Positions 9,661 through 18,880 of a stretch of 18,880 nucleotides of DNA are shown one piece after another. Within the stretch, counting starts at the first letter, position 1. Each line of letters opens with the position of its first letter. Source of the DNA: Alectoria sarmentosa. Its lineage: Eukaryota > Ascomycota > Lecanoromycetes > Lecanorales > Parmeliaceae. Location of the stretch: the NCBI GenBank assembly GCA_009733775.1, contig WOGZ01000498.1, forward strand, positions 1-18,880, given 5' to 3'. The notes beneath the pieces were generated by a model. That model was not told the DNA's origin and did not search any database. It was given only the letters and a program-made list of their open reading frames with translations. The position numbers were made by a program, and so were the translations under genes.

Positions 9661-11499
9661 TAAATCGAATTCAAAAAAACATTATAAACGATCAAAGCAT
9701 TATTATCTTTTCAAAGATTCAAAAAAAATAAATCGCGATTTCGCATATTAATTAACGTGATATTATTTTGAATTAAAACATAATTTTTTTTATAAAAAAC
9801 GACTTTAATGTCGACATTTAAGAACTTTTTAATCGATAAAAAATTGACGTTCATATCGAGCACGTATAAAACATTAAAAATCATTAAAATAACGCGTTTG
9901 TTATTGACATTATAATCAAAATTAATAATATCATAAATAAAAAATTAAACTTTAACGCCTTTAATGTCTTTAATAAATTAAAATTAAATTTTGATATAAA
10001 TAATGAATATCGAACGATCAATAAAAAAATGGCGAATGCAATTAAAATTTATCACAATTCGAATATCGAAATTCATAAAGTTAATGAACAATAAACGTTT
10101 ATTTAAATTCGAATTCGTTATTAGATTAATAAAGTCCTCATTTTAATTTGCTTAATTAATTACACTCAAAATGTTAAAATCATTCAAAATGAAATTCGAA
10201 TGATTTTGATCATTCAATTCGTTTAAAAATGTTATATAAACATAAAGATAATCGTTCTTTTTTGAAATATACGTTATATTAACGTTGAAATAATCATTTT
10301 TTTCTGAAACGAAAACGTTAAATAACGCTTTTTCGATGCGTTTGCGTTTAATATTTAAAACGTTAATACTCGAATAAATAATATCGATTTACATCTTTTT
10401 TTTTTTTTTTTATTCATTTATAAACTTTTCAAATTTCAAATAAAAAAACTTAATTCAACATTTAATAAAGAAATGTTTGAATTTGCGATTAACGATTTTA
10501 TAAAAAACATAAATTTCGCGATTAATGAAATTAAAGTCGTCGAAACCGCTTTTAACGAATTATTTGTTTTTATCATTATTATTGCGATAAACGAACATAA
10601 TAACATCATTTTTTTTGATTATAAATATACGACACTTTTCGTTTATTGCGTCGTGAATAATCAAATCGAATTTGATTATATTCGAATTATAAAACATATA
10701 AATTTGAATATAAATTATTATAAAGATATCGTAAATTTCGTCGAATCTTATAAAAAAGAATTGAATAAAATAAGGCTTCGATAATGATAATGAATCGTTT
10801 AAATTAACAATTTCGACGTTAATTTTATGAAAGTTCTTTTCATATTAATGAACGCCCTTTTCGAAATTGATGTTAATGTTATATAATTAACGTATAAACT
10901 CGATATAAAATTTAAAGCTCATAAGTTTATAATAAACATCGATAACATTCAACATAATTTAAAGATTCTCATTATGTTTTTTAATAAATTAATAATCAAT
11001 ATAATTAAAACGTTAATGAATAATCACGCAAATTTTAAATTTAATGATGTTAATGAAAGGTTAAAGATTGTTCAACATTAATCAATCGATGATATTTTCG
11101 CTTCATTTAATATATTCGATAATGAATTTTAAAATGATAATGAAAATCAAAAAAAAGTTGTTTTTATTATTCATAAAAACATTTTCAACGATATCTTAAA
11201 CGTTGAATTCAATCATCAATATCGAAAAAAATAAATGAAAAAATGTAAAAAATTGATAATGATGATGAGAATAATAACAATGAAAGTTTTTTTATTATGA
11301 TTAAAAGCGAATCGAAAAGATCGTTTTGGGAAATGCCGCTTTAAAAAAACGCCGAAACGAACGAATTTGATAATGATTCAAAAAACGATTCGAACGTTTC
11401 AAAAAGAATTGATAAATAAGATCGTTTATCTTTAACGCGTAAATCAAAGATTTCGATATCGTTTAAAACGTTAAATGATTTTTTATTAACTTCAAAATC

Positions 11500-12519
11500 G
11501 TTATCGCACGACGATAATGTGAAAAAAATAAAATAAATGCTTTATCAATCTTCGTCAGAATCGTTTAGATTTTTATTAATATCAATCAATTATTATCGTT
11601 ATGTTTTAAGATTTTATAATAATAATAAAAAATGTTTATGCGAGAATTAACGATAAATTTAAACGATAATATTATAATGAAATAATGTTAATGATATAAA
11701 GAATTTGATTTTGAATTTAATGATAAAAATTAAATTCGATTAAAATTATATTGAGTGCAATTACAAACGTGTAAACTTTCTTGAAAGATTCACACCCTTT
11801 TTATGTTATTCAATTAAAAATTCAAATTTAAGATATTCGTTTCGACGATTATCATCATAAAATTGAAATTAATTAAATTTCATAATCACGATGATAAAAT
11901 ATTATTGATAACGAATAAAAAATTCGATGATAAGATTTCAATTTTTTTTTAAAGAGTTTTTAAGATCAAAACGTCAACTTTGACACATAAAATTTATTAT
12001 TTTTGATTTCAAATAAACTTTTAAACGTTTAAATGATAATGAAATCAATTTTATATTATTTTAAACGATGATCAAATTAATAATAATATTAACATTCAAT
12101 TATTCAATCTATTTTATTGATTCGATACATCGTTAAAAATGAAAACTTTTAATTTAATAAAATGTCATAAAAATAAAAACGTATTCTCCTTTATTTAATG
12201 TGTTTCATATAAAAAAATTAACAATATTATAAAAACCTTATTATGATTCAATCGCACGATCGTAAATCGCATGCGATTTCGATTAAAAACGAATAATTTC
12301 GACTCGTCAAAGGTTGAAAAACTCTCAACCTTCGAATTTCGAATCATAATCGATCAAATCAAAGATCATCTTATAAATGAGAATTGCTCACCTCAAAAAG
12401 ATTAATTAAATAAAGACTTTTATAATTGATTGCTTCATTGCGATAAACATGAAATGTTTAAAAACAATTATAACCATAATGATGAATAAATAAATCATGT
12501 TTATAACGATCGCCAAACA
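11500..12519 (-). other. leader / unresolved gag 5' region, copy B
   Basis: About 1 kb between PBS and recognisable gag, aligned with copy A throughout. It contains a clean hairpin with an 8-bp stem and a 7-base loop (arms 12310-12317 and 12325-12332, AAGGTTGA/TCAACCTT). Apart from the LTR-spanning frame, no coding frame is clear. Confidence 0.5.
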
Positions 12520-12536
12520 AGCCCGAGCTCATAATT
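12520..12536 (-). other. primer-binding site, copy B
   Basis: Minus-strand AATTATGAGCTCGGGC follows directly on the CACA end of the LTR unit. It keeps TTATGAG, matching the initiator-Met tRNA anticodon-loop complement, where copies A and C have TTATAAA. Confidence 0.65.
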
Positions 12537-12690
12537 TGTGAAAATATGATATAAAACACTTAATTATATTAATTTAAAAGTGTTATAAAGGAAAGTGCGA
12601 TCTATGCTATAAGCGCATACGCTCGTATCATATAACTTATTACGTGACCTGAATTTCGACAGACCTTGTCACGTGACCTAAATTTCGACA
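12537..12690 (-). repeat. LTR-like unit, copy B 5' side, with duplicated outer end
   Basis: 12537-12661 aligns with 5493-5617. Outside it, the first 23 bases recur: TGTCGAAATT, then AGGTCACGTGAC at 12690-12668, directly before TGTCGAAATT, then AGGTCACGT at 12661-12640. So the 5' end is tandemly duplicated with a period of about 29 bp. The flank beyond 12690 is copy D and shares nothing with the region upstream of the other LTR units. Confidence 0.7.
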
Positions 12691-14559
12691 TTTTTCGTTT
12701 TATATCAAAAAGTTTAAAAAATTCGAAGACCTTTAAATATAATTTCGAAAAATACGATAATTTTTTACGTCGCAACGTTTTATCAAATTTATCAAAATGA
12801 AACAAAATGAGATTTTCGTTATATTTATCATTTTTGAAAACATTTTATTTAAGGAGCTCACGATAATAATCGATATCGTCGAAAAAAAACGAATCAAATG
12901 AGATTTAAAATATAAATTTTATATCAACATTATCAAAAATCGTTTTAAAAATAACTTGTTTATAAATCATAAAAACGAAATCAATGCGCATATTTTATAA
13001 GATGTCATTCACAAAAACAATAAACTTAAAAATTTCAATAGGTTTAATAATTTATATCGTTAATTATTTAAATTAAATCTTAATTAATACAAAAACACAA
13101 TTAACTTTGTCGTTTATTTCAAAAACATTTATAATAATATCATCAAATTATTATTTAAATTGAAATTGAAAATCAATTTTTTTTTTTTTTTTTTCACACG
13201 AGCTTGAATAAAGCGAATAACGTTTATTTCATTTATTATATTCAAAATCATAAACTTATAAATAATGTTGATATCGAAACAATTTATTTATTAAAATACG
13301 TTATTATTCGATTCATTTAAATTATAATCAATTTCTTTTTTAAGCGTCAAAAATCTATTTTTATATTTATTACTTAACGCCTCTTTCGCTTTATCGCTTC
13401 AATTTCAACTTTAAAATATATCATCATTATTAAATCTCAAAAAAACGTTATATTTGATTTTAATAATAAAATCATTTAAAAATTCATCAAATATTGCATT
13501 TATTACAAAAAGCATTATTATGTTAAAAAAAAATTCGATCAATTTTCTAATAAAAGTCGTTAAAATAATAACAACTTTAACGACGATAACGATAAAAAAA
13601 ATGACGATAATAATAATAACAATAACGATAATAACAAATTCAAAAACAAAAAAAGATAATGATTAAAAGAATAATAAATTCAATAACAAAAAGCGTCGTC
13701 GCAAAAATCGAAACTCTATCGAATCTTTTAACAATTAAAAAAAAATCATAATTATCTTCACAATTAAAATAAATAATTCATTATTTTCGCGATAAGCAAT
13801 AAATTATGCTTATTTTCAACATTTTACGTTTAATAAAAATTACTTTATACAATATCACGCCCTCGATTTTAAATTAAACGATATTTATTTTATTAAAAAT
13901 ATTAAAAGCGTTCACATTTTTATTAACATTAACAAAATATATATTAACATCGTTATCGATAATTAAAAAAAGAAGCTTATTTTCACGAATATTCTTTTTA
14001 TTTTAAATTTATCTTTAAATTTAATCTTTTAAAGATAGTTGATGCGTAATAACATTCAAATGAAATTTGTGCAAAACAACATCGAATTTAATAATTATAA
14101 TATCATTATTTAATTATAAAATAATAATCTTTATTATTTACGTTTATAAAAGTTTAATTAAAGTTTAATTATTTTTAAATAATCGTTAATGTTTATATTT
14201 ATATTTAAATAATATAATATCAAATTCGTTATATTTTATATTATTTTAAAGTATAAAAAACATTTCAATTTTATAAATAGATAACATTATTTTTCGATTA
14301 GTTTATTTCGATTTTTTTCTGAATTCAAATCATAATGTTGTTATATCGTATAAAATTAATAATTAAATTCTCGATTTATAACATACTCGCATAAATCATT
14401 TAAGATATCAAAACGTTCGAAAATTAATTAAGTTATTCAAAAACATCGACTTAATTAAGACGATCGTCAATAAAGAATTTTATGCTTTATGCGTAATCAA
14501 AAAAACATAAAAGATGTCACATAAATCTCACATTCGTTTTGAAAAAAGGGTTTTAAACT

Positions 14560-14950
14560 TAATTTATAACGATATTTACGATTTTATCATTTTTCGAGAT
14601 CGCTTTAATAATAAATATTTTATTATTTTCATTAACGATTAAAATAAACGCTTTAAAATTGAAATTGTCAAATATAAAAACGAATTTTTTTTATCTTTAA
14701 ACGTTATCAAATTAAAAATTAATATAAAAATGTTATTATTAAACGTTTTCAAATTAATTATAACGACGAATACGAAAACTTTAATTTTAATATTTATTAT
14801 ATTAATTATAATATCACGTGAAAGTTTATTTATTTTGAAAATTTCGAATAAAATGAAATCGTCGAGTGATTTAATTAAACGCTTTTTAACGTTATTAATA
14901 TTATCATTAAAAATATTGACCTTAATTAAAAATATTGATCAAAATTCGTA
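14560..14950 (+). other. copia integrase core, copy D
   Basis: Plus-strand sense gives YNDIYDFIIFRDRFNNKYFI, with the first catalytic D in NDIYDF (family S-D-x-x-G-P), then IFIND. INYNDEYENFNF follows (family D-N-x-G-E-Y-x-N-x-x-F, second aspartate). Then comes EQ-like text with a stop and NEIVE-stop-FN-stop-TLFNVI, which is the NGxxERxNRTL block carrying the catalytic glutamate. All three positions can therefore be placed in order. The DNA between 14730 and 14954 is also open in another frame, but that frame has no family resemblance. Confidence 0.87.
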
Positions 14951-15769
14951 TTAATTATTAATTATTTTCATAATTGAAATTTTATATAATCGCGCAAATT
15001 TATTTCGTATCAAATTCACATAAATTGTAAATTTCATTTAAATCATATACGTCGCATTGAAATTTCAAACTTTATTATCTTACGCAAATTCATTATTAAT
15101 TAAAAAAAAGATCAAAAACGCGTTATTAAAAAGGTTTTTATCAATTATAAAAACGATTATATTTATTATATATTATTATCAAATAATAACATCATTCGAT
15201 CTTTTAAAATCGTTTGAGATTTAAAAAAAAACGTTTTTTTGTCTGATTCATAATTGTTAATTAATTTTCTTATAAAAAAGAATTCGTCGTTTATAACGTT
15301 TTTCGTCGTTGAAATTGAATATTTATAAACGAAATGAACGTTAATAAACTTATTTAATCATTTAAACTTAAACCCTTTATAATTATAAAGTTCACAGATT
15401 TCTTTAAAATTAACGCATCAATTCTCAATTCGTCATCATCATTAACTTTTATTTTTTAAAACGATATATCAAATAATGCGTTATCGCTTTATTCAAATCA
15501 TTTTTATTTTATGTCGCGCGATTTTTCGTCAAATCTCATTTAATTTTTCATAATAATTATTTAAATCGTTATCGCAATGAAATTATATAAGTCGAAAATT
15601 TATAAAGAAATTATTATTAATAATTTGTATCGAAAATAATAAAAAAATAAGATAATCGAAGAAAATAACTTTTTATTAAATAATGAAATTTAAAAACTTA
15701 TTAATTTATTCAAAAAGCGCATTATTTTTCGTGATAAATGAATTTATATTATTAAAAACAAAATTTACG

Positions 15770-16480
15770 ACGAAATTATTCGCTTTAAAACTCGTTAAAT
15801 AATTCATAATTTCAAATAACGAAAAGATTTGAATTTTAATAAAATTTTCGTTTTAATGATTAAATTTATATCTTATAAAACGATCTTCGTTTTAATCATT
15901 ATCGAAAATTAAAATTTAAAATAAATGAATATCAAAATCGCTTTTCTTTATAATAACGTTGAAAAAAAAAATTATGTGAAACAATTCATTAAATATATTT
16001 TAAAGAAATATCTTAATAAGATTTATAAGCTCAATAAAACTTTTTATAATTTAAAATAATGTTCTCAAATTTAATATAACATCTTTATTAAATATATAAA
16101 AAAAATCGATTATATTTTCATTAATGTCGATTTTATCGTCTTTATTAATTTAAACATTAATTTTATTATCGCTCTTTATATAAATAATGTTCTTATTATT
16201 AATTCATCTCGATTTAAAATTCAACGAATAAAAAATGTTTTTAATATCAAATTCAAAATGAACGATCTCGATTTTTATAATTATTATTTGAATATAATAA
16301 TAATTCGCGATCGTATTAATCGAATTTTACGATTAAAATAATTCGTTTACATTAAGCGTTTTTTTCGTGTTTATGAAATATAAAAAATCAAAATAAAATT
16401 TGTTTCAATGAAGATTAATTTGCGATCGACATTTATCGAAAAAAAAAATATAATTTTTAAAAAGCTTTTTCAAATTTATT
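15770..16480 (+). other. copia reverse transcriptase, copy D (catalytic residues lost)
   Basis: In order: FKTR-stop-IIHNFK (family KARLVARGF-x-Q), LNFNKIF, MNIKIAFLYNNVEKK (15925 on; family MDVKTAFL, D changed to N), YKLNKTFYNLK followed by a stop (16041-16058; LYGLKQ), and IIALYINNVLII (16166-16200; YVDD changed to YINN). YLNIIIIRDRINRILRLK follows, again ending in a stop where Q is expected. The loss of all three catalytic aspartates, including GAT to AAT outside the TpG context, shows more decay than in A or B. Confidence 0.9.
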
Positions 16481-16689
16481 AATTAATTATAAAATTTTTT
16501 ATATATATTATATTCGATATTAAAATTAACATTATCTTCGTTATTTCAATAATTTCTTAATACGTTTTTAATTTTATTAAAATTTATTATATCATTATTA
16601 AACGCATTTTTCGTTATTTAAAAGAAATTATCAATTAACATTTCATTTATAAAAATACGTTTCAAAAATTCATCGATTATATTAAATTC

Positions 16690-17142
16690 GATTAAATTAA
16701 TAATCACGATATTCGCAAATCAACTTCAAATTACGTTTTTAATTTAAAAAATAAAATTATCAATTAATCATTCAAGCGACAATTTACGATCGCATTATTT
16801 ATTTATAAAATAAAATATATCAATTAAACGCAAATCATCAAAAAAATTATTTGATTAAAAAATCTTTTAAATCAAATTCGTCTCAATGAGACGCTTTAAA
16901 CGATTATTATTTATAATAATAATTAAAACGCAATTGCGTTCGTTAAAAATCTTTAATATCATAATCGTGTTAAATATATTAACATTCAACATCATTAAAT
17001 GCGCGATCAAATCGTTAATGAAAATATCGATTTACAATATGTATTCATTAATAAATAAATCGCCAACGACCTTATTAAAATCTTTTATAAAAACGAATTC
17101 GAATTATTTCGCAAACTTATTGATTTCGAATCACATTTTTAA
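16690..17142 (+). other. copia RNase H and polyprotein C-terminus, copy D
   Basis: Very clear family order: RKSTSNYVFNL (about 16708-16745), then SFKRQFTIAL (family SSKRQ-x-x-x-ALS), FIYKIKYIN (CEAEY), KKII-stop-LKNLL (KE-x-I-W-L), NNN-stop-NAIAFVKNL (DNQ-x-AI-x-L-x-KNP), HNRVKYINIQHH, and IANDLIKIFYKNEFELFRKL, before the stop at 17140-17142. The product would have degraded the RNA strand during reverse transcription. The stops all fall at CAA or TGG-type codons. Confidence 0.9.
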
Positions 17143-17951
17143 AATAAATAAAATTTAAAATATTATTTAAAAACAAATGAATTATTTCTTTTCTTGTTTT
17201 TATAAAAGCTTTTTTATTTAATTAATTTTCACATTACGAATAATCGATCGAATTCATTTATAAAATCTTAAATATTAATCTTAACGTTTTATGCGAATAA
17301 ATTTCGATTTATCAAAACTCAATTTAAAGTTAATATATCGTTATTGCATTTATAATCACAAACTTTGCGAACTTTTTTTCAAAAGATTTATATTTATATT
17401 CGATTCAAATTTGAAATCTGCGTCGTTATTTATAAAATCGTTATCGTCGAATTTTTTCGTTAATTATCTTAAACATTTTTCAAAATTCAATTTGAAATTA
17501 ATTTATCGCTATTATAATTATAATTATAAATTTTATAAACATTTATTTAAAAGATTTATATTTACGTTCGATTCAAAATTGAAAATTACGTCGTTATTAA
17601 AAATATCGTTATCATTATATCGCTTTCGATTACACGTTAGATTTTTATTATAATTATCAAATTTATTCTTTAAATGTTATTTCAGCTATTATATATATGC
17701 TTTTAAGCGTTATACGCTATTATATGCATGGTTTTAAGTTATTAATATCGTTTTTATTATTATCATCATCATCGTCGCAATACATCGATCGCAATTTATA
17801 TATACGCTATTAAATTATTATTATCAAATATCAATTTCGTAAAACGATCTTTATAAGTTTTATAATCGATCGCATACATATATATACAATTCGAAATATT
17901 TCGTTTAATCGAAAAATTTACTCTCACATATATTTATCGATTATACATTAT
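17143..17951 (+). other. 3' non-coding region of copy D
   Basis: Aligns with the 3' non-coding region of copy B in several blocks, the best being 17838-17951 against 6114-6235 (both hold ATTCGAAATATTTCG beside TTAATCGAAAAA). It includes the duplicated segment 17313-17616 and an AT-rich stretch at 17690-17750. The frame open at 17291-17653 is open only because of the duplication and resembles no known protein. No polypurine tract is clear before 17952. Confidence 0.6.
17313..17616. repeat. tandem duplication, period 168 bp
   Basis: Two units start with CAAAACTCAATTTAAAGTTA (17313) and CAAAATTCAATTTGAAATTA (17481). Both continue with AAAAGATTTATATTTA and GTCGTTATT. The period is 168 bp, a multiple of three, so any frame through it stays in register. 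Copy B has one unit only (around 6480-6590). Confidence 0.8.
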
Positions 17952-18073
17952 TGTCGAAATTTAAATTACGTGATAGATCACGTGACGAGCGTATACGTTT
18001 ATAACTTAATCGCACTTTTCTTCGTAACACTTTTAAAGAAATATAATTAAGTGTTTTACATCATATTTTCACA
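17952..18073 (+). repeat. LTR-like unit between copy D and fragment C
   Basis: 122 bp from TGTCGAAATT to TTTTCACA, aligning with 5493-5617 and 12537-12661 (inverted). It includes CACGTGAC at 17989-17996 and the conserved AAGTGTTTTACATCATATTT segment. It serves as the 3' LTR of D and, at the same time, as the 5' LTR of fragment C, because a PBS follows at once. Confidence 0.75.
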
Positions 18074-18233
18074 AGTTATAAATTCGAGTTTATTCGACGA
18101 TCGTTATAAGCATAATTTATTTATTTATTATTATAATTATAATTGTTTTCAAGCATTTCATATTCATCGTAATAAAGCAATCAATTATAAAGATTTTCAT
18201 TTAATCAATCTTCTTAAAATGAATAATTTTTAA
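18051..18233 (+). other. short open frame crossing the LTR-PBS boundary, fragment C
   Basis: A 60-codon frame (MFYIIFSQVINSSLFDDRYK at its start) that begins inside the LTR and crosses the PBS. Most residues match the frame at 5215-5415 in copy A. See that entry for alternatives. Confidence 0.35.
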
Positions 18234-18725
18234 TTATAAAATAATCTTTGAACCTAAACGATTATGATCGAAATTCGAAAATTGAAATCTTTTAATCTTC
18301 GATGAGCCGAAGTTATCCGCTTTTAATCGAAATCATATATAATTTACGATCATGCGATCGAATTATGATAAGATCTTTATAACATTATCAACTTTTTTAC
18401 ATAAAACACATTAAACAAAAAAGAAAATGCGTTTTTGTTTTTATAACATTTTATTAATTTGATAATTTGCATTCTCAACGATATATCGAATTAATAAAAT
18501 GAATAAAATAATTAAATGTCAACATCATTATCATTTTAATTATCGTTTGAAATAATTTAAAGTTAATTTCATTATCATTTAAACGTTTAAAAGTTTATTT
18601 AAAATTAAAAATAATAAACTTTATATATCAAAAGTGACGTTTTAATTTTAAAAAAAATTTGAAAAAAGAAATTGAGATTTTATTATCGAATTTTTTATTT
18701 ATTATCGATAACATTTTATTATCAT
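18074..18725 (+). mobile_element. fragment C: PBS and leader of a third copia copy, truncated
   Basis: Begins with PBS AGTTATAAATTCGAGT (18074 on) and aligns in inverted orientation with copy A from 5392 down to about 4738. Similarity ends abruptly after TTTTATTATCAT at 18725. No gag or pol is present. It includes the short frame 18051-18233 shared with copy A and a weakened leader hairpin (arms 18278-18285 and 18292-18299). Confidence 0.85.
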
Positions 18726-18880
18726 ATCTTATGGGAACCCTATCGTTTATAGATCGCGCTTTGATAAAAAGTTAAAAACGCGATAATAACAAAAACGCGT
18801 CAACAATTAAAACCTTAATCAACAAATTGTCAACAATTTTCCAACAATTTCTCAATAACAAATTGTTAATGTCAACAATG
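18726..18880. other. non-copia sequence with CAACAA-type short repeats
   Basis: After the break at 18725 the sequence differs from every copia copy here. It starts GGGAACCC and then shows repeats of the type GTCAACAATT, ACAAATTGT and CCAACAATTT between 18796 and 18880. CpA is frequent, so it looks less RIP-mutated. It could be the edge of another repeat. Nothing coding is seen. Confidence 0.5.

Larger units (their letters stand above)
6744..11500 (-). pseudogene. gag-pol polyprotein pseudogene, copy B
   Basis: The copia polyprotein of copy B, whose right end (gag start) is uncertain. A gag-like stretch near 11470-11340 reads FDLRVKDKRSYLSILFETFE and then ESFFESLSNSF. A pre-integrase region follows (about 10800-9660), then integrase, RT and RNase H, with the pol stop TAA at 6744-6746. 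Nearly all domains can be read in a constant frame if stops are taken as mutated CAA or TGG codons. The RT poly-A run at 7957-7965 has nine bases and keeps frame where copy A lost one. Stops in every domain rule out a working product. A transcript, if any, could still serve as a substrate for silencing. Confidence 0.87.
6109..12690 (-). mobile_element. Ty1/copia LTR retrotransposon copy B (near complete, degraded)
   Basis: This is the best-preserved layout in the window. In sense order on the minus strand: LTR-like unit (12690-12537), PBS (12536-12520), leader, gag region, integrase, RT, RNase H ending at a stop at 6744, then about 630 bp of 3' non-coding sequence down to the insert and the LTR at 5617-5493. 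It lies head to tail with copy A and head to head with copy D. A and B are clearly one family. Decay is by transitions of RIP type plus a few small indels. Confidence 0.88.
12779..17142 (+). pseudogene. gag-pol polyprotein pseudogene, copy D
   Basis: One continuous copia polyprotein can be followed on the plus strand, ending at TAA 17140-17142. The gag-like N-part reads FIKFIKMKQNEIFVIF and later YINIIKNRFKNNLF. An 18-T run (13177-13194) appears to shift the frame. A charged, Asn/Lys-rich segment (about 13565-13740, with NKKRRRKNRNSI) resembles a basic gag tail. GTTATCGATAAT (about 13953) could be the protease D-S-G, with S and G lost, but this is weak. Integrase, RT and RNase H follow with good motifs. 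TAA/TGA stops sit where CAA or TGG is expected, and many catalytic aspartates read as N. It is not functional. Confidence 0.87.
12691..18073 (+). mobile_element. Ty1/copia LTR retrotransposon copy D (5' truncated, heavily decayed)
   Basis: Plus-strand copia element: gag from about 12780, integrase about 14560-14950, RT about 15770-16480, RNase H about 16690-17142, 3' non-coding region, then an LTR-like unit at 17952-18073. Its 3' non-coding region and LTR align with copy B, while the coding part is much more diverged, so it is a related subfamily or an older copy. Using A's spacing from YVDD to PBS, roughly 1.3 kb of 5' sequence (LTR, leader) is missing where it abuts copy B. Confidence 0.85.

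Noticed and set aside
12602..12805. 67-codon open frame on the minus strand
   Set aside because: Spans the B/D junction and so cannot be an ancestral gene.
13177..13194. Run of 18 T as a possible poly-A tail of an antisense retroposon
   Set aside because: It sits inside D's gag frame without target-site duplication or a LINE/SINE-like body. Slippage in a T-rich codon run is simpler.
13454..13666. 70-codon plus-strand frame rich in I and T
   Set aside because: It is an off-frame reading of the Asn/Lys-rich gag tail of copy D.
14730..14954. 74-codon plus-strand frame starting MLLLNVFK
   Set aside because: The neighbouring frame carries the integrase DEYENF and NEIVE motifs, so this frame is a shadow.
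1..18880. Mitochondrial, bacterial or CRISPR origin
   Set aside because: No tRNA, rRNA, respiratory genes or ribosome-binding-site-led operons are seen, and no evenly spaced short repeats with unique spacers. The repeated copia motifs and RIP pattern explain the window.

Overview
This window is AT-saturated, gene-dead fungal repeat DNA. It holds degraded Ty1/copia-type LTR retrotransposons and no intact host gene that I can find. The organism is inferred, not proven, to be a filamentous ascomycete (Pezizomycotina). The main reason is the mutation pattern. CpA and TpG are scarce and TpA is in excess, while CpG stays common. The two long copies differ mostly by A/G and C/T transitions. That is the footprint of repeat-induced point mutation (RIP) in AT-rich compartments, and it does not look like CpG-methylation decay or a naturally AT-rich mitochondrial genome.

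Layout. (1) 1-5490: copy A on the minus strand, with its 3' end outside the window to the left. RNase H/reverse transcriptase lie near 1-900, integrase near 2104-2530, a gag/protease region further right, then a leader, a primer-binding site at 5376-5392 and a truncated LTR-like unit at 5393-5490. (2) 5493-5617: a second, complete LTR-like unit (TGT...ACA) abutting the first. (3) 5618-6108: a 491-bp C-richer insert with a tandem repeat inside, flanked by CGACA direct repeats and hardly mutated. (4) 6109-12690: copy B, minus strand, the full-length partner of A at an offset of about 7.12 kb. It has a 3' non-coding region with a 4 x 23-bp minisatellite, pol ending at 6744, gag, leader, PBS and an LTR-like unit at 12537-12690. 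(5) 12691-17951: copy D, plus strand, a related but more diverged copia element. It lacks its leader and 5' LTR because it abuts copy B head to head, but gag, integrase, reverse transcriptase and RNase H can all be followed to a stop at 17142. (6) 17952-18073: its LTR-like unit, followed without a break by a PBS and about 650 bp of leader (fragment C), which stops at 18725. (7) 18726-18880: unrelated sequence with CAACAA-type short repeats.

How the parts relate. A and B form a head-to-tail tandem whose LTRs abut. D and C form a second tandem in the opposite orientation around one LTR. B meets D head to head. All gag-pol frames carry stop codons of the kind RIP makes (CAA to TAA, TGG to TAA/TGA), so none should make an active polyprotein. 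A and B keep the RT YVDD motif, whereas D has lost those aspartates.

Limits. All similarities were judged by eye. Domain edges are approximate. The LTR length is uncertain: the shared TGT...ACA unit is only about 122-125 bp and has no clear polypurine tract in front of it, so the true LTR may begin further upstream.
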